A stretch of 64,000 nucleotides of DNA from Clarkia xantiana subsp. parviflora (taxonomy: Eukaryota > Streptophyta > Magnoliopsida > Myrtales > Onagraceae): contig JAPTYO010000022.1 in NCBI GenBank assembly GCA_036873135.1, forward strand, positions 3,468,979-3,532,978, written 5' to 3'. Shown one piece after another: positions 34,587 to 46,330 of the stretch (its first letter is position 1; the number at the start of each line of letters is the position of its first letter). The notes beneath the pieces were generated by a model, which was not told the origin of the DNA, searched no databases, and saw only the letters and a list, made by a program, of their open reading frames with translations. A program made the position numbers and the translations under genes.

Positions 34587-36090
34587 CAAGGCTCGTCATA
34601 ATCCCACCACAAGAAGGAACCCCGTTGCGTTATGCTATGACTTTGACATTTCGTGCGACAAACAATGAGGCAGAGTATGAAGCCTTACTTACTTACAGGT
34701 CTGCGAATAGCAAGAGGCATGGGAGTAAGACACTTAGAGGCAAAGTGTGACTCCCAACTGGTGGTGAATCAAGTAAAAGAAGATTACAATGTGAAATCTC
34801 AAAAGATGCAACAATACCTGCAAGAAGTACAAGCAACAATTGGAGGTTTTAAAACATTCAAAATCACAGCCATAGCAAGAGAAGAAAATGGAGACGCCGA
34901 TTCATTATGCAAATTCGCCTTAGGAATCCCACAAGAAAAAGAGGTGCATTTTGCAAAAAAAAAAGTATTACTACCAGCCTATGATAGGCAAGAAGTAATG
35001 GTGATCGATGCAATGAAAATTGATGTTGCACCCAATTGGATGACACCGATCATTCAATACCTGAGCAAAGGAGAACTACCGGAGGGGGAAATTGAGGCAG
35101 TAAGGATGGAAAGGCTAGCTGTCAACTACCTCATGATTAATGGTCTGCTATACAAAAGGGGATATTCCACACCCTACATGAGATGTGTAGTAGACACAGA
35201 TAGAATACTAAGAGAATTACATGAAGGACAGGCGGCCTGCCACGAGGGAACAGTGACGATAGTGAGGAAGGCCCTCAACCAGGGGTACTACTGGCCAACA
35301 ATGAATAGGTCACTGAAGTGGTACGAAAATGTGATGCATGCTAAAGGTACTCGAAGAATATAACCGCACCAGCATCCAACCTCATGTCAATTACAAGTGC
35401 ATGGCCCTTCGCCCAATGATGCATCGATTTGATCGGCCCATTGCCAATGTCAAAAAGCCAAATGAGATACATTCTAGTAGTTATAGACTACTTCTCGAAG
35501 TGGATCGAAGCCAAGCCCTTAGCGAAAACAACAGAATTCCAAGTGGTCAAGTTTCTCCAAACAAGAATAGTCTCAAGATATGGAGTCCCAAAAGTGCTAA
35601 TAAGCGACAACGGACCACAGTTTAAAGGGTGTCAGGTGGCGTCATACTGCAAAACATTAGTCGTTGATCAACGTTTTGGTTCAATAAAACACACCCAAAC
35701 GAACAGCCAGGTGGAGTCCGCAAACAAAATAGTCTTGGAAGGGCTAAAAAGAAGAATCGAGGCATTCGGGGGAAATCGGGTCGATGAATTGGACAATGTC
35801 TTGAGGGCATTGCGTACAACCCCAAAGAGAGCAACAGGGGAAACACCATTCAGCTTGGTCTATGGATCTGAGGCAGTGGTACCCATAGAGATAGTCGTCA
35901 CCTCCCATAAAACGACGCACTAAGATGAAGAACGCAATAATGAAGAAAGACGCCTAGAGCTTGATATGGCAGAAGAAAGGCGTTTGAAGGCGGAAGAGGC
36001 ACAAGTAAAAATGCAATTGACAACAGCTCGTTACTACAATAGGCAAGTAAAGGTGCGACAACTCCATGTGGGAGAAATGGTCCTAAGAAG
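34587..36090 (+). pseudogene. Element 4 RNase H remainder and integrase
   Basis: RNase H continues GKARLVIIPP and TFRATNNEAEYEALL. A small frame change near 34690 precedes GLRIARGMGVRHLEAKCDSQ. The integrase zinc region follows (LHEGQAACHEGTVTIVRKAL, YYWPTMN), then a frameshift near 35330. The catalytic core is recognisable as VVIDYFSKWIEAK, LISDNGPQFKG and QVESANKIVLEGLKR, ending in a TAA near 35922. The C-terminal part (RYYNRQVKVRQLHVGEMVLRR) stops abruptly at about 36090, where LTR sequence begins without a polypurine tract. Confidence 0.85.
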
Positions 36091-36425
36091 GTCAAATGCA
36101 CCATATTTACGGTCAAGGCCAACTTATATTATAAAACTGCCACAACCGGACCAGGAAAGCACTAGAACCGAGGTAGTTCAATAGGAATTCTATAAATAGA
36201 GACCCCCACTCATCATTTAAGGGTAATCTTGCTATCTCTCTCTAGCGCTTACTTTCTCTCTCTAAAAGCATATACTCATTTAATCATCGGAGTGGGCTTA
36301 CCGGGTCCCCCGGTGCCCCTTTTGTAGGTACCCAACGGAGAAGGAGCGGGAGAACGAGAGGAGAAAGCCCATAAAGAAAGGGAGATCGAAAGAAGAAGCC
36401 CACGAAAAAGACTTGTGTGCAAACA
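36091..36425 (+). repeat. 3' LTR of element 4, 5'-truncated
   Basis: It matches the 5' LTR only from GTCAAATGCACC onward. The first roughly 360 bases of U3 and the polypurine tract are missing, so integrase is joined directly to LTR sequence. TATAAATAGAG is at 36192-36202. The leader box CATCGGAGTGGG is followed by ACCGGG/CCCGGT, a perfect six-pair hairpin with a 3-base loop, and CCCCTTTTGTAGG. It ends AAACA at 36425. Confidence 0.85.
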
Positions 36426-36995
36426 ATTACATAATCAGATCCTCCCTTCCATAACCTTTTCATCCAACACCACTAATTGTCTTCACCCTAGTAGCTTAAT
36501 AAAAATAAATTGAAAATAACATTTTGCCTAATTATCACTACAACCAACCGCAAAAGATACCCCTACAACAGAGGGAAGGCAATAAATAATGGTGGTGCAA
36601 GTGCAATGAGAGACCAATGCAGCGCGCAGCCACAACCGACCTTAGCATAATTTTACCACAAACTAGGTTACTTTACTATTCATCACCAAAAATGAAAGAA
36701 TCACCTTAGACCTCAACATAAAATCCACATGTTTTTTCGCTACATCTTCCCAATGTTCAATGCCCTTAATCTTATAAAACTGGTGGAATTGAAAACAATT
36801 TTTCTAGTTCAAATTAAGCTTGCTTTCTTGGATATGACCACTTGTTCAATTACTAAAATAAATTAAATATGTAATAGTTTCCTACTTCGAGAGTCTAAGA
36901 GTTCAAGTATATGATACAAGATTAACTATGTTCTGGAAATAACATCTTTAGCGTTGATAAATAATGATAATATTAGGGTAATAATATATTCAGAA
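36426..36995. other. Intergenic DNA, nothing recognised
   Basis: AT-rich sequence between element 4 and the next MITE. No coding, RNA or repeat structure was seen. Confidence 0.6.
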
Positions 36996-37612
36996 TATAT
37001 TCTAGGTTTAAGAACGTATAAACTGTCTGAATTTTGCCCATGTGAAATTTTGGTGAAGTTTAAAATGTTAATATGGAATGTCTGAAGTTTTATTTTTGTT
37101 GCAATTTGATGTCTCCGTCCAAATTTGCAGTTAAAATTGACAGAATCTGGTCAGGTACTTTCAACATAACCCGATAAAAAAATAAATCCCAAAATTGCCC
37201 CTAGTTGGGTGGTGGCCGGTCGAAGTAGGATGGTGGCCGGCCGGAATAGGGTGGTGGCCGGTCAAAATTGAGTGGTGGCAGGTCGCCGGTCGAAGTAGGG
37301 TGGTGACCGATCGGAGTTGAGTGGTGGTCGGTCGCCGGAGTTGTGGTGGCGGTGCACTACAAGAAATTCAGACATTTGTGACAGAACTTTTGTGAGGGAT
37401 TTGATCCCTCAAAATTTAGTTTATTTTGTAAGGGATTTATAAGAGTTTAGTTAGGAAAATAATTTTAAGTGATATTCCCTTACAAATTTAATTTTCCTAC
37501 ATAAAATACTGAGTGATTTGTAAGGTAAAATTTCGAAGAGATAATTAATGTATTTTACTAGGAATTCCTAAATAATTTTTTTACGATAAATTAAAATCAC
37601 CCTAGATAAGAG

Positions 37613-38058
37613 CAGTGTTTTGAAAACCGGACCGGCGGTCGGACCGGGTCAGACCGCGAACCGGGTGTATCAGCGGTCCGGTTCTGATAATTTATAGGTC
37701 TGCACAGCAGAACCGGTTCGGCAGGATAAAACCGGGTTGGACCGGGTCGGACCGGATAAACCGGCACCGGTCTGACCGGAAGAGAGAAGAATGTACTTTT
37801 TTTTGTTAAGAAAAATATTAATTGGAGATACCAAGACTCGATCCCATGACCTCCTTTGAGGATTACAACATGTTACCACTAAACTACATGACAACTCATA
37901 AATATAATGACAGAAAAATATCTTATAAATATATTTCTAAATTCTAATCATTTTAAGCAATAAAACCGGATTGAACCGGGTTGAACCGGGTCGGACCGGT
38001 TAGACCTGGAACCGGTCATCTTTCCGGTCCAAGGCCCGGTCCGGTTTTCAAAACACTG
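37613..38058. mobile_element. hAT-type MITE (446 bp)
   Basis: The terminal inverted repeat CAGTGTTTTGAAAACCGGAC is matched by its complement ending AAAACACTG, with an exact 8-bp duplication GATAAGAG (37605-37612, 38059-38066). An 8-bp duplication with CAG/CTG ends fits hAT. The interior is made of ACCGG/CCGGT words in both orientations. Confidence 0.92.
37800..37900 (-). repeat. tRNA-derived SINE-like sequence inside the hAT MITE
   Basis: On the minus strand TGTAGTTTAGTGGTAACATG resembles a pol III A box. About 30 bases on, GGGATCGAGTCTTGG resembles a B box, and a T-rich tail follows at the plus-strand left side. The spacing fits a tRNA head, although the B box departs from the GGTTCGANTCC consensus. 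Confidence 0.5.
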
Positions 38059-38411
38059 GATAAGAGGAACTTTTATGAGGGATTTTCCGAAAAAAAAAAA
38101 TAATATTTAATAATAAAAAAATAAAACATAAGAGTAAAGGTCGAGGGGAAAAAAAAAGTCACGGCTTTTGAAACTATTCTAACACCAAAATTGCGAGACA
38201 AAACTCTATCAAGCGCTATCTGCAGAAAATCACCATTTTGTGCAACAACATGAAATAACATATATTTTTTTTTTTGTGCCAAGAAGATCAGGATTTTAAA
38301 ATACTAAAACTAAAACTATAGGAATCAATCAACGATGGCTGATTACCATATATTAAATCCTAACTCCAACGAAGATTATTACAAAAATAAGTCATTATTT
38401 CCCGGCTAAGG

Positions 38412-38510
38412 AACAGTGTTATCAGAACCGGACCAGACACTGAACTGGTTAGGTTTCCGGTTTTCGATTCGTCTGGTCAGACCCGGTCCGACTGGACTGG
38501 CTATAAAGCA
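38412..38510. repeat. Second hAT-MITE-like fragment
   Basis: CAGTGTTATCAGAACCGGACC followed by CCGGTTTTCG and CCGGTCCGACTGGACTGG resembles one end and part of the core of the MITE at 37613. No matching second end was seen. Confidence 0.5.
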
Positions 38511-38515
38511 GCAGA

Positions 38516-40431
38516 GATAAGCAAAGTAAGTACACTCGGACTCGGTGGCGCTTGTCTTCTTCTTTTCCTTTTTTTTAGCTTGTCTTCATCTTTTCCTTTT
38601 TTTTTTTGTGGCTTGTCTTCTTCAAATTGAAACTGAAAGATCTCAAACCTCCATTACCAAAGACCTCTCCCGGTGTACCAATCAAGCAGGTTGGTTAATT
38701 ACAAATTACCTCTACCTGCCTATTCTATTATCCTCGTCTTCTCATCTCTAATTCAAGCCAAGGTGATTGAAGCAAAGAAAGGCGTCGAACCGTACATATA
38801 GTGTGTCTGTGCTCTCTCATCTTTCTTCTCCTCCGCCGTTACGCTGTCGGCGCTAGCGATTAGGTCAAGCAGATCCACATCGGACAGGGCCAAGTTGTTC
38901 AGAATCAAGTCCTTCGAAGCGGCGGTACTCGGCGAGATACGTCAGGTACTCTTCCGTCTTCTTCTTCGGGTTCTAGAACTCGCTGTCGGTGCCGTTGGTG
39001 CCTCCCCTTCCTTCCAATCCCCTCCTCCACTTTGTTCCTTCTCCTGTGTGACTGCTGCTCTTCAACATCCCAGTCTCCATTAGAGGACTCCAAATTCTCC
39101 TCTCATTTGCCTCAGTGTGACCGCTGCTCTTAAACAGTCCTTCGATCTGCTTCTTATTGCCTATATTCGTTAGGGTTCAGATTTCCAGTGACTTTCCGGT
39201 GATCCGTGCATGTTGCGGTGATGTGTGGAAGAGAAAATGTGACGAGGTAGTCGGATTGCGGTCAACTCTCTGGGCTCGGAAGATCTGAGATTGAAAAATG
39301 ATGTGTGTCGAGGTTCATCAAGTATGTTACTGTTGGCAAAACCTGATTGCTCATCTCGTACACCAGCAACATATCCCTACGTGAGCTCTTGTTCCTCATT
39401 TTACGGAAATGATATATACTGCTATTAATCGTCAATTGATTCCGAGATATTGTAAGCCATGTTCTCAAATTAACACTTGGAAAAGAAAAGGATGAAGAGA
39501 GTCAATTCTGCTAGATCCGATTGGACATTTTTTACTGGATTTTGTGTTTGAAGCTCAATTATCTTGGTAGATGAGAAGCATTTGGCTGCTCGATTCAACA
39601 AGCCCGATGCAGAGATTGTCAACAATTACATGTAATAGATTCTTTTTTCTGCCTAAAAAGATAAGATTGAGGCACATTTTAGTGTTGGCTGACATATTAT
39701 TGATGAATTAGTCTTTTTTTATATAGGACCAACTTTTTGAATCCTCTTCATATTCAAGAACAACGTTTCAAATCATGTTCCAAATTCAAGGAACAAATAA
39801 GGTTTCATTTGTCAATATAAAAAATTTGATTGACGTTCCTATTGATCAAATACATTGATGTTTTCCTTTTCAGCTCTAAATGTGGTGATTATGAAATATA
39901 TTTTTTCAAATTTAGGGGATTAGATTGACTTTCCTATCGAATCAAATATCATGATCTTTGACACAATTGGAAAATTTCAGATTGGTGTTTCAAAACTCAT
40001 AAAAATTGATGGTTTTTTCTTTTTATCATGTTGTTTGAAGGATAATTAAGAGGTACAAAGATTGATTGGGGAGAATATGAGGAAGATGAAAGAAGCATAG
40101 GGAAAAGAGGTAATGGAGCAACAGATATTGAACTTTCAGTCATGCCTCCTGTTTCCATTCTTCTAACTATTGCTTATAGTTGTTTTTTTTGTTCAACTGA
40201 TATCAGGTAAATTTTAGGTGGCTACAAATGAAAAGTTTCACATTTGTGTTTCAAATATCATAAAAATGGATGTTGTTTGAAGGTACCATCAAGAACACTA
40301 TTGGGATTACCTTTAAAACCATATATATATTTTTTATAGAACTTGTCATGCAGAGACTATGAGGAGTAAAATTACCTTTTTCTAATATATCATTTTCTTT
40401 TTTCTTAGTAGAACTGCTAATAAATAGATGG
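38516..40431 (+). other. CACTA cargo, exon/intron-like text of unknown origin
   Basis: No long open frame. CT-rich leader-like text at 38530-38900 and a possible short exon ending ATACGTCAG before GTACTC (38943) suggest captured gene 5' sequence. A short open stretch at about 39570-39635 (DEKHLAARFNKPDAEIVNNY) is preceded by GGTAG and followed by a stop. I do not recognise its parent gene. Confidence 0.35.
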
Positions 40432-40500
40432 TAGGCCCAGCACAGTTGACCATCTTTTATGCAGGTTCTGTTAATGTGCTCAATGATGCGCCTCCTTATA
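40432..40500 (+). pseudogene. Captured exon fragment with a TIFY motif
   Basis: The translation reads GPAQLTIFYAGSVNVLND followed by APPYK, then a GTAACT donor. TIFY followed by G.V.V..D and an exon end shortly after a PEK-like tripeptide is the pattern of the TIFY/JAZ family of jasmonate repressors, whose TIFY exon ends at the same place. Only this exon is clear. The following open stretch (40690-40896) is not recognisable as JAZ sequence. Confidence 0.6.
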
Positions 40501-40689
40501 AGGTAACTATCTATCTTCTTTAAATTCAACTTATTGAGAAAGTGTTAAAAAAAATTAACAGTTTCTTGATTACCAAAAAGTTACATTTTTTCAATGTAAA
40601 GTTCATATTTTATGACATTGCTCTCTGCTCTAGCTTACCAAAATGATTAATTTTGGTCTTTTTGATATCTGAAGACACAAGCTATCAGT

Positions 40690-40896
40690 CACATTTCAAA
40701 AAGGCTGCAGGTATGAACGATTATTCGAGTGGGATTGTTTCCCATTCTGGGGGGTGTTTGAGTCTTCAGATCAACGTTCCTGTAAACACCAATATTATAT
40801 ATCCTCATCTACCATCCTCGCGTGCCGTTTCGTCCTCATTCTTAAGCCACAAGCCAGTGGTGTCCGACGAACAACGGTTTCAGGAGATGACTGAAG
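40690..40896 (+). other. Exon-like open stretch of unknown origin in the CACTA cargo
   Basis: The open frame (KKAAGMNDYSSGIVSHSGG through SHKPVVSDEQRFQEMTEG) ends at a GTTAGTG donor-like site. It follows the TIFY fragment in the same orientation, but I cannot link it to that family. Confidence 0.35.
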
Positions 40897-40900
40897 GTTA

Positions 40901-41560
40901 GTGATCCATTAAGAAGTCAGATTTTAAAAAATTATGGAATCAATATCTCTGATCTTTGCGTGAACTGACAGAGGCGTTCTGATTTCCAGGTATTTTAATT
41001 TGGATTTTCTATACTCTTACAACCCCTCTTCAAATTTTCCGGTAAGAAACGAATGATGAATTATCCACGCAGTTTGAGATACTCCTGCAACACCTTTTTG
41101 AATTTTCCGGTAAGTAACGAAAGATGAATTATCGGCGGATTCGTGTGTTTTCTTTCCAAATCATTCATGTAGCTAATTCAAGTTTCAAATCCAGTCCTTG
41201 CTTGAAGTTGAGAGTTATTACCTAATTCAAGTTTCAATTTCAGTCCTTACGTGAGTTAATTTGATGGACTGTGACGACATTTACTTATGACTATGATTAG
41301 ACCATTGAGATTTGGAAATGTTGGGTTGTTGGTTCAGGCATCTAAGTATTGTTGTTCTAATTTCTTTATTGTTGTAGTGCTTTCAAACTGCTATATGCCC
41401 ATCCACTATTGAATAATGTCTAACTCTATGCTCAATATGTTACGAGCTTCGTAGGATGAGTTTGGCCTCATAGGTTACCCTCAATTTTTTTTATTTTTTT
41501 TTTAGAATTAAAGTATGTTCTTTGTTGATTATATTATCGATTAGTAATTTTTATATGGTG
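40901..41560. other. CACTA cargo, intron-like, with a short direct duplication
   Basis: Text rich in T and A, without coding. About 75 bases are duplicated in tandem around 41010-41130 (CAAATTTTCCGGTAAGAAACG and AATTTTCCGGTAAGTAACGA, each followed by a GATGAATTATC copy). Confidence 0.5.
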
Positions 41561-41564
41561 AGGC

Positions 41565-42067
41565 AGATCTTTCTCTGCTAGAGGTCCTGGAAAGGAATGT
41601 ATACACGACTATGTAAGTTTGTCAGCCATATTTTCACCTCAGACACGTATAGATGAACTGATATAAGCGTATCGCACTCTGTCTAACAATAAATTTATTA
41701 ACCTTTTTTTGCACGGGAACTAATTTTGTACCAAAAGCTATTGACATTGCTACCAATGAACTCATTGTTGTGGCATCCCTTGAAGAAAGTTAGTCGTTCA
41801 GTAATCTTCTTAAGGGAATTTTTAATTACCTCTCTTTATTAACTGTTTATATATCTCAATGACAGTTGATGACGTACAACTGGGCCACGCTAAAACAGCA
41901 ACAAAGTTGGCCATTTTGATGAACTTGAAATCTAGAGTAATGTACCATTTCATCATTTCTTTCATACTAGTTATAATCTAATCTCAAATTTAATCACTAG
42001 CTTACAATGCATTTTGTAGATGGTTGTTGCTGAAGACATGGCAATGCAAATTTTGACATATGCATGC
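41565..42067 (+). pseudogene. Captured gene fragment: mitochondrial processing peptidase alpha subunit, exons before element 5
   Basis: Four consecutive exon-like pieces read in the order of plant MPP alpha. RSFSARGPGKECIHDY (41565-41612, then GTAAGT) matches the glycine-rich loop GGSFSAGGPGKGM. NFVPKAIDIATNELIVVAS lies at about 41722-41780. VDDVQLGHAKTATKLAILMN continues LKSR, about 41867-41936. MVVAEDMAMQILTY lies at about 42021-42062. MPP alpha is the substrate-binding half of the peptidase that removes mitochondrial presequences. Introns are kept, so genomic DNA rather than cDNA was captured. The glycine-rich loop is altered (GG to RS, GG to RG), the upstream half is absent, and a stop follows VASLEES. 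It is not functional. Confidence 0.75.
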
Positions 42068-43115
42068 TGATGGATATACGCCCAATTTGAACCCGTTGAC
42101 TTCCGAACCATTGTATTTTTATCATCCCATTAACGTTTGTAAATCGAAACTTCAACCCGAACACTTCGCGAACACATCAACGGCTCGGATGAGGCCGGAG
42201 CGCTCGTCCGGCCGAGACAAACTCACCTAGGTGAGGTTGGGTGGCCACACCCGACCTCCCCTAGGAGAGATCGGGTCAGCCAACCCGATCTCTCCTAGGG
42301 GAGATCGGGTGGACCAACCCGATCTCTCCTAGGAGAGATCGGGTCGGCCAACCCGATCTCTCCTAGGAGGGATGGGGTTGGCCAACCCCATCCTCCCTAG
42401 GAGGGGTTGGGTGCCCTCACCCAACCCCTACCCTTGGGGGTCGGATTTCTCCCCCCCCCCCCAAGGGCCCCGGCACCATTTTTGGACTCCCACACTCGGT
42501 TCACGTCGCCCACCTTCTCCGTATCCTAAGGTCTTAATTATGCGCTTAAAGGTTAATTAATTGTGTTTAAAGGTTAACGATGTCATTAAGCCACCTTAAT
42601 GACACCGTTGCCTATAAATACCCCACCTCCACTATTCATTCGATCATCTTGGCAAGTTGCACAATTTTGCTCTGACATCTCTCTAGCTTTATCTCTCTAA
42701 AACCGTACTGACTTAGGCATCGGAGAGGGTTCATCAGGCACCACCCCCCCCTCTGTGCCTGGTATTGCCCCTATTGCAGGGTGGCAAGGAGAAGAGAACC
42801 AAGGAAGCAGAAGAGCATAGAGCAGTAGGACAAGCCCCAAGGGTAAGAAGTACAAGCCTCAGGAGGTCAGAAGGAGAGAAGGAAAGGAGGTCAGAAGGAG
42901 AGAAGGAAAGGAGGTCAGAAGGAGAGAAGAGAAGGACACATATCAGAACGACTACCCCAAGAGAGTATAAGGGCAGGGATCAGAACGACTACCCCAAGGG
43001 AGTATAAGGGCACAGATCAGAACGACTAGTCCTAGGAGCACTGAACCCGACATTTCATTAGTGGGAGATAAATTCTAGATTGACGACCCGTTGACCTAGA
43101 CTTTATAACCTAACA
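42068..43115 (+). repeat. 5' LTR of element 5 (1048 bp)
   Basis: U3 contains a chain of palindromes at 42220-42420 built on CCTAGGAGAGATCGGGT and its complement, separated by GGCCA-type centres. The TATA box TATAAATACCCC is at 42613-42624. The leader box GGCATCGGAGAGGG is at 42716-42729, then the perfect hairpin CAGGCAC/GTGCCTG around a loop with 8 Cs, then GCCCCTATTGCAGG to 42780. U5 has three units of about 24 bases (AGGAGGTCAGAAGGAGAGAA). Confidence 0.93.
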
Positions 43116-43760
43116 CTTGGCGCCGTCTGTGGGCTTCGAACAGAAAGCCTGACAATCACGAGAGCGAAGACGAACAACTTAGTGTCTAGAGATAATCGCC
43201 CACCTGGGGGCAATAGGCAAGAAAGACAGCCTATACCTCCAGCAAGGCTGCCTAACCCAGAGAAACAGTCTGCACACCCAGAGTCTCAGGTAACCCCACA
43301 GGCACCCCAGCCTAACAAGCAGGGAGGAGAACCTTCACGCCCAGCTGGCTAGGAGGCTTCCACAGCTTCAACTCCATTGACTAGGAAGCCACAGGGACTG
43401 GGGGCAATAAGGAGTGCCATCCCAATACACGGCACCTCCACCGGGGTACTACTATGAGGCACAACCTCAAGGGTGTCCATATGGAATACTGACTCAAAGG
43501 AACGACAATCGTGCCCACACAACCAACATAAGGCCCGCATACTCGCAAGGAGCACAAACAGTGACTCCGAGGTTGATGAACGCATTGGATGAGCTGCTAG
43601 CCTATAGAGATACCCTGAGGAACAGGCAGAGAAGGCAGCACCAGCATGAAGAAGAAGAAGTTCATGAGGAAGAACAAGACCCAGAAGAAGAACACCACTC
43701 GCACCCTCGAACAAGGCAGCGAGAAGAACAAATGAGAGATAACCAGGGCCACTCCTAGAG
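43116..43760 (+). pseudogene. Element 5 gag-like remnant
   Basis: After the primer site the text encodes a proline/glutamine-rich leader with in-frame stops. The open frame 43414-43758 includes TPRLMNALDELLAYRDTLRN, similar to the duplicated module of the element 3 gag-like region. It continues with an E/H-rich tail (EEEEVHEEEQDPEEEHHSH). No nucleocapsid or protease motif was seen. The gag relation is inferred from position and from the similarity to element 3. Confidence 0.5.
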
Positions 43761-46330
43761 GGAAGACAGCAATTTGTGCCTCCAAGGCAGCAACAGACAC
43801 AGCAGGATGCCAGGGCATACACCCCCATGGGAGCAGATAGACAGGCAAGACCTCCAAGGAGGCATGGATTCAACCAAGTACCCCAACAGGGACATACACC
43901 GCACTAAGGGAGGACATACATGCCAGACCAACAAGGATATAGGAGTTCCAACATCCACCCTGGCAATGTACACATACAGTCAGTATCACTACAGACATGA
44001 CTAAGGGACATACCAAGGAAAGCTCAAAGGGAGGGACATAGTCCCAACAACACAACAAGGCAACCACCTACCCATGATACAGCACAACAGATCCAAACCC
44101 CTTGTGCATGACAACCCTTGGCACACATCCCCCTAGGACAGGGGAGGAGTTGAAAAGACAAGGATTTGAACAGGGGACTCATAGAGTACCACACCACGTC
44201 AGCACATAGCTACTACAATGGGAAGCCTCATGGAGAGACATAGTAGAGTGAGATCGCACATAGCATACATGAAGGATACACCTCCACATAGTCCACCTTG
44301 CAAGGATGCGACCTTATATTCCTCAAGTGGAAGAAATACACGCAGACTAACAGAGGAAAACAATTACATTACCAAGGAAGCAGGGGATATCAACACCCCC
44401 ACACTCATATCATTCCCATATCCTCTTATTTAATTTAACTGCATAACAAGTCAACTCCCTAAAAGGGGTAGATTTTGATACTTGATATCAACATGTTTTC
44501 CAAGAATGACCATACCGGACGCCTTCGGGCTCCGTGATATATATATACACAGGTGGACCACTAGAAGAATACGTAAAAGGCCATCGCCAATCAAGAGATG
44601 CACAAGCAACAGATTCCTCAATCCCAAAAAACACTTATAAGTTCAAGTTTCTGGGAAAGATCACAAGATGGAAGGCTCACTTACAAAAATAAGTTGAGCA
44701 CCCCCAACATCCTATAGAGGAACTACCATGAAGGTCACAAAAGATTACCCCCACCATAACCTTCCACTAAGCATCCTAGGGCCATGTCCGTCAAAGGATC
44801 CCATCGGGCATTGGTATGCAAGGGGGGCACCAGTTACAACATGCCCTCCCCACAAACGCCCATTAGCATAAGAGGGGGTAGCCGCGAGCACATCCCTCCA
44901 AAAATGGAGGAAACCATATCACATGGGCAACGCCCACCATCAGAAGCAAACACCTCCAGCGGATCTTTATGATTTATTAAGCTCATCCCAGGTAATGGAA
45001 TACACCTCCATCAAAAACCCTCAAGGACACCAAGCCTAGCAAAGGAAGAACGGTGAGTAAGGTTTCAAGATCGACCCTCACACTAGACGCACATCCCGAT
45101 CAACCACCTTGTCTGCAAATGATAAGACATTTGACTCTGGCATCCCATCAAGAGGAGAACCCCGATAAAAGGGACACTAGAACAATATCCCGCCTTTAAG
45201 GCCATACGCCGAATACATGGTGAATGAAGGAAATGACAAAATGAAAAAGGAGGGACTTGTCAGCTCAACACACCTCAAACACGTATACGTACGCAATACA
45301 AATGCAGTCTCTAATGAAGCTATCCAACAAGGAATAGCCAATACGGGGGCAAAACCATGGAAAATCATGCAGCATCACCGGCAAACCTAAAGAAAAACGC
45401 CCTTTTTAGATTCAAGTCCTAATGCAAAGGAAGACTATAATCAACATTCAAGGTGGGAGGAGCATGACCAATGTCACACCCCCTAAAGGCATTGAAGAAT
45501 ACTCCAATGTGAAGGAAAAGGCAAACCACACTAAGTGCCACAACACTCCAAGAAGATTATCACAGCCCGGTCAGACCCCCCCATGCACGAGCAAAGAGCA
45601 TGGATTAGATTGACTAGTCTGAAACACACCTATGAGATTAACAACTCAAGACGCCATTCTATGAGAAAGCTTTTCAACCTAAAGCACAAGGAGGGGGGGG
45701 GAAAGAATTTACAAGCACCCCTAGGATACAGACACTGTCGCATCCTGGTTATCAAGAGAATAAAATCCACCCCCACCCACCCAAAGCAAAAGCTCTTCCA
45801 CCCAACCTCCAAAGACACATCCGACAAAGGCATCATCCAAACCATGCCTATGACTGAAACAAGCAAGCATGAGAAAGAGTAAATCCTACAAGGGACACTC
45901 ATCGCATTCAAAGAAGCAGACAAGGGAGCCCCGAGCATAAGGGGTACCCAACCAAGAAAATGAACGAGGGGCCTTCAACGGCCAAATATGAAAGGCGGTG
46001 TGACCACCAAGCAACTTGGGGGGCACCAAACGAATAAGTGCTTGGTAGTCCACCTAAGTGTAAAAGAAGAGATTAGAGGCAGAAGATCACAAGAACATGC
46101 AATACCACTTTTCCTAGAAGAGGTCACGTAAGAGGAAAACATCATCAACTTCCTATACGAACTCGTCCTAAGTTGGCAACACACAAACATCGCCCTCGAG
46201 AGGTGATCTCCCACATTGAAGGAAAAGCGTGGTAGCATGCAATATCATAGAAGGAAAAGTCAAGTAAAGACTCGAAAAGCATACCAAAGACGCACCCTAC
46301 ATGAGAAAGGACACAAGATAAGGTAACATT
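43761..46330. other. Element 5 non-coding interior, left part
   Basis: CA-rich text on the plus strand with short open frames but no recognisable domain, RNA or clear repeat. Confidence 0.6.

Larger units (their letters stand above)
8924..36425 (+). mobile_element. Element 4: old degraded Ty3/gypsy element hosting elements 3, 2 and a short-LTR element
   Basis: Its two LTR pieces (to 9667 and 36091-36425) match over the stretch from AATGCACCATATTTACGG to AAACA. Between them a split gypsy polyprotein reads in order: PR (10022-10489), RT start (to 10954), RT/RH (30325-31573) and RH/IN (34582-36090). The gaps are filled by later insertions whose target duplications rejoin the reading frame. Most of gag is deleted and several stops and frameshifts are present. 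The left boundary is not certain: the first LTR bases look like TATTTTGGATATACGG, and I found no target duplication matching the right flank ATTAC. The lineage is related to elements 1 and 2 by protein similarity. Confidence 0.8.

Noticed and set aside
43414..43758. A host gene for an E/H-rich protein
   Set aside because: It lies just after the primer site of element 5 and shares the LDELLAYRDTLRN module with element 3, so a gag-like remnant is the better explanation.
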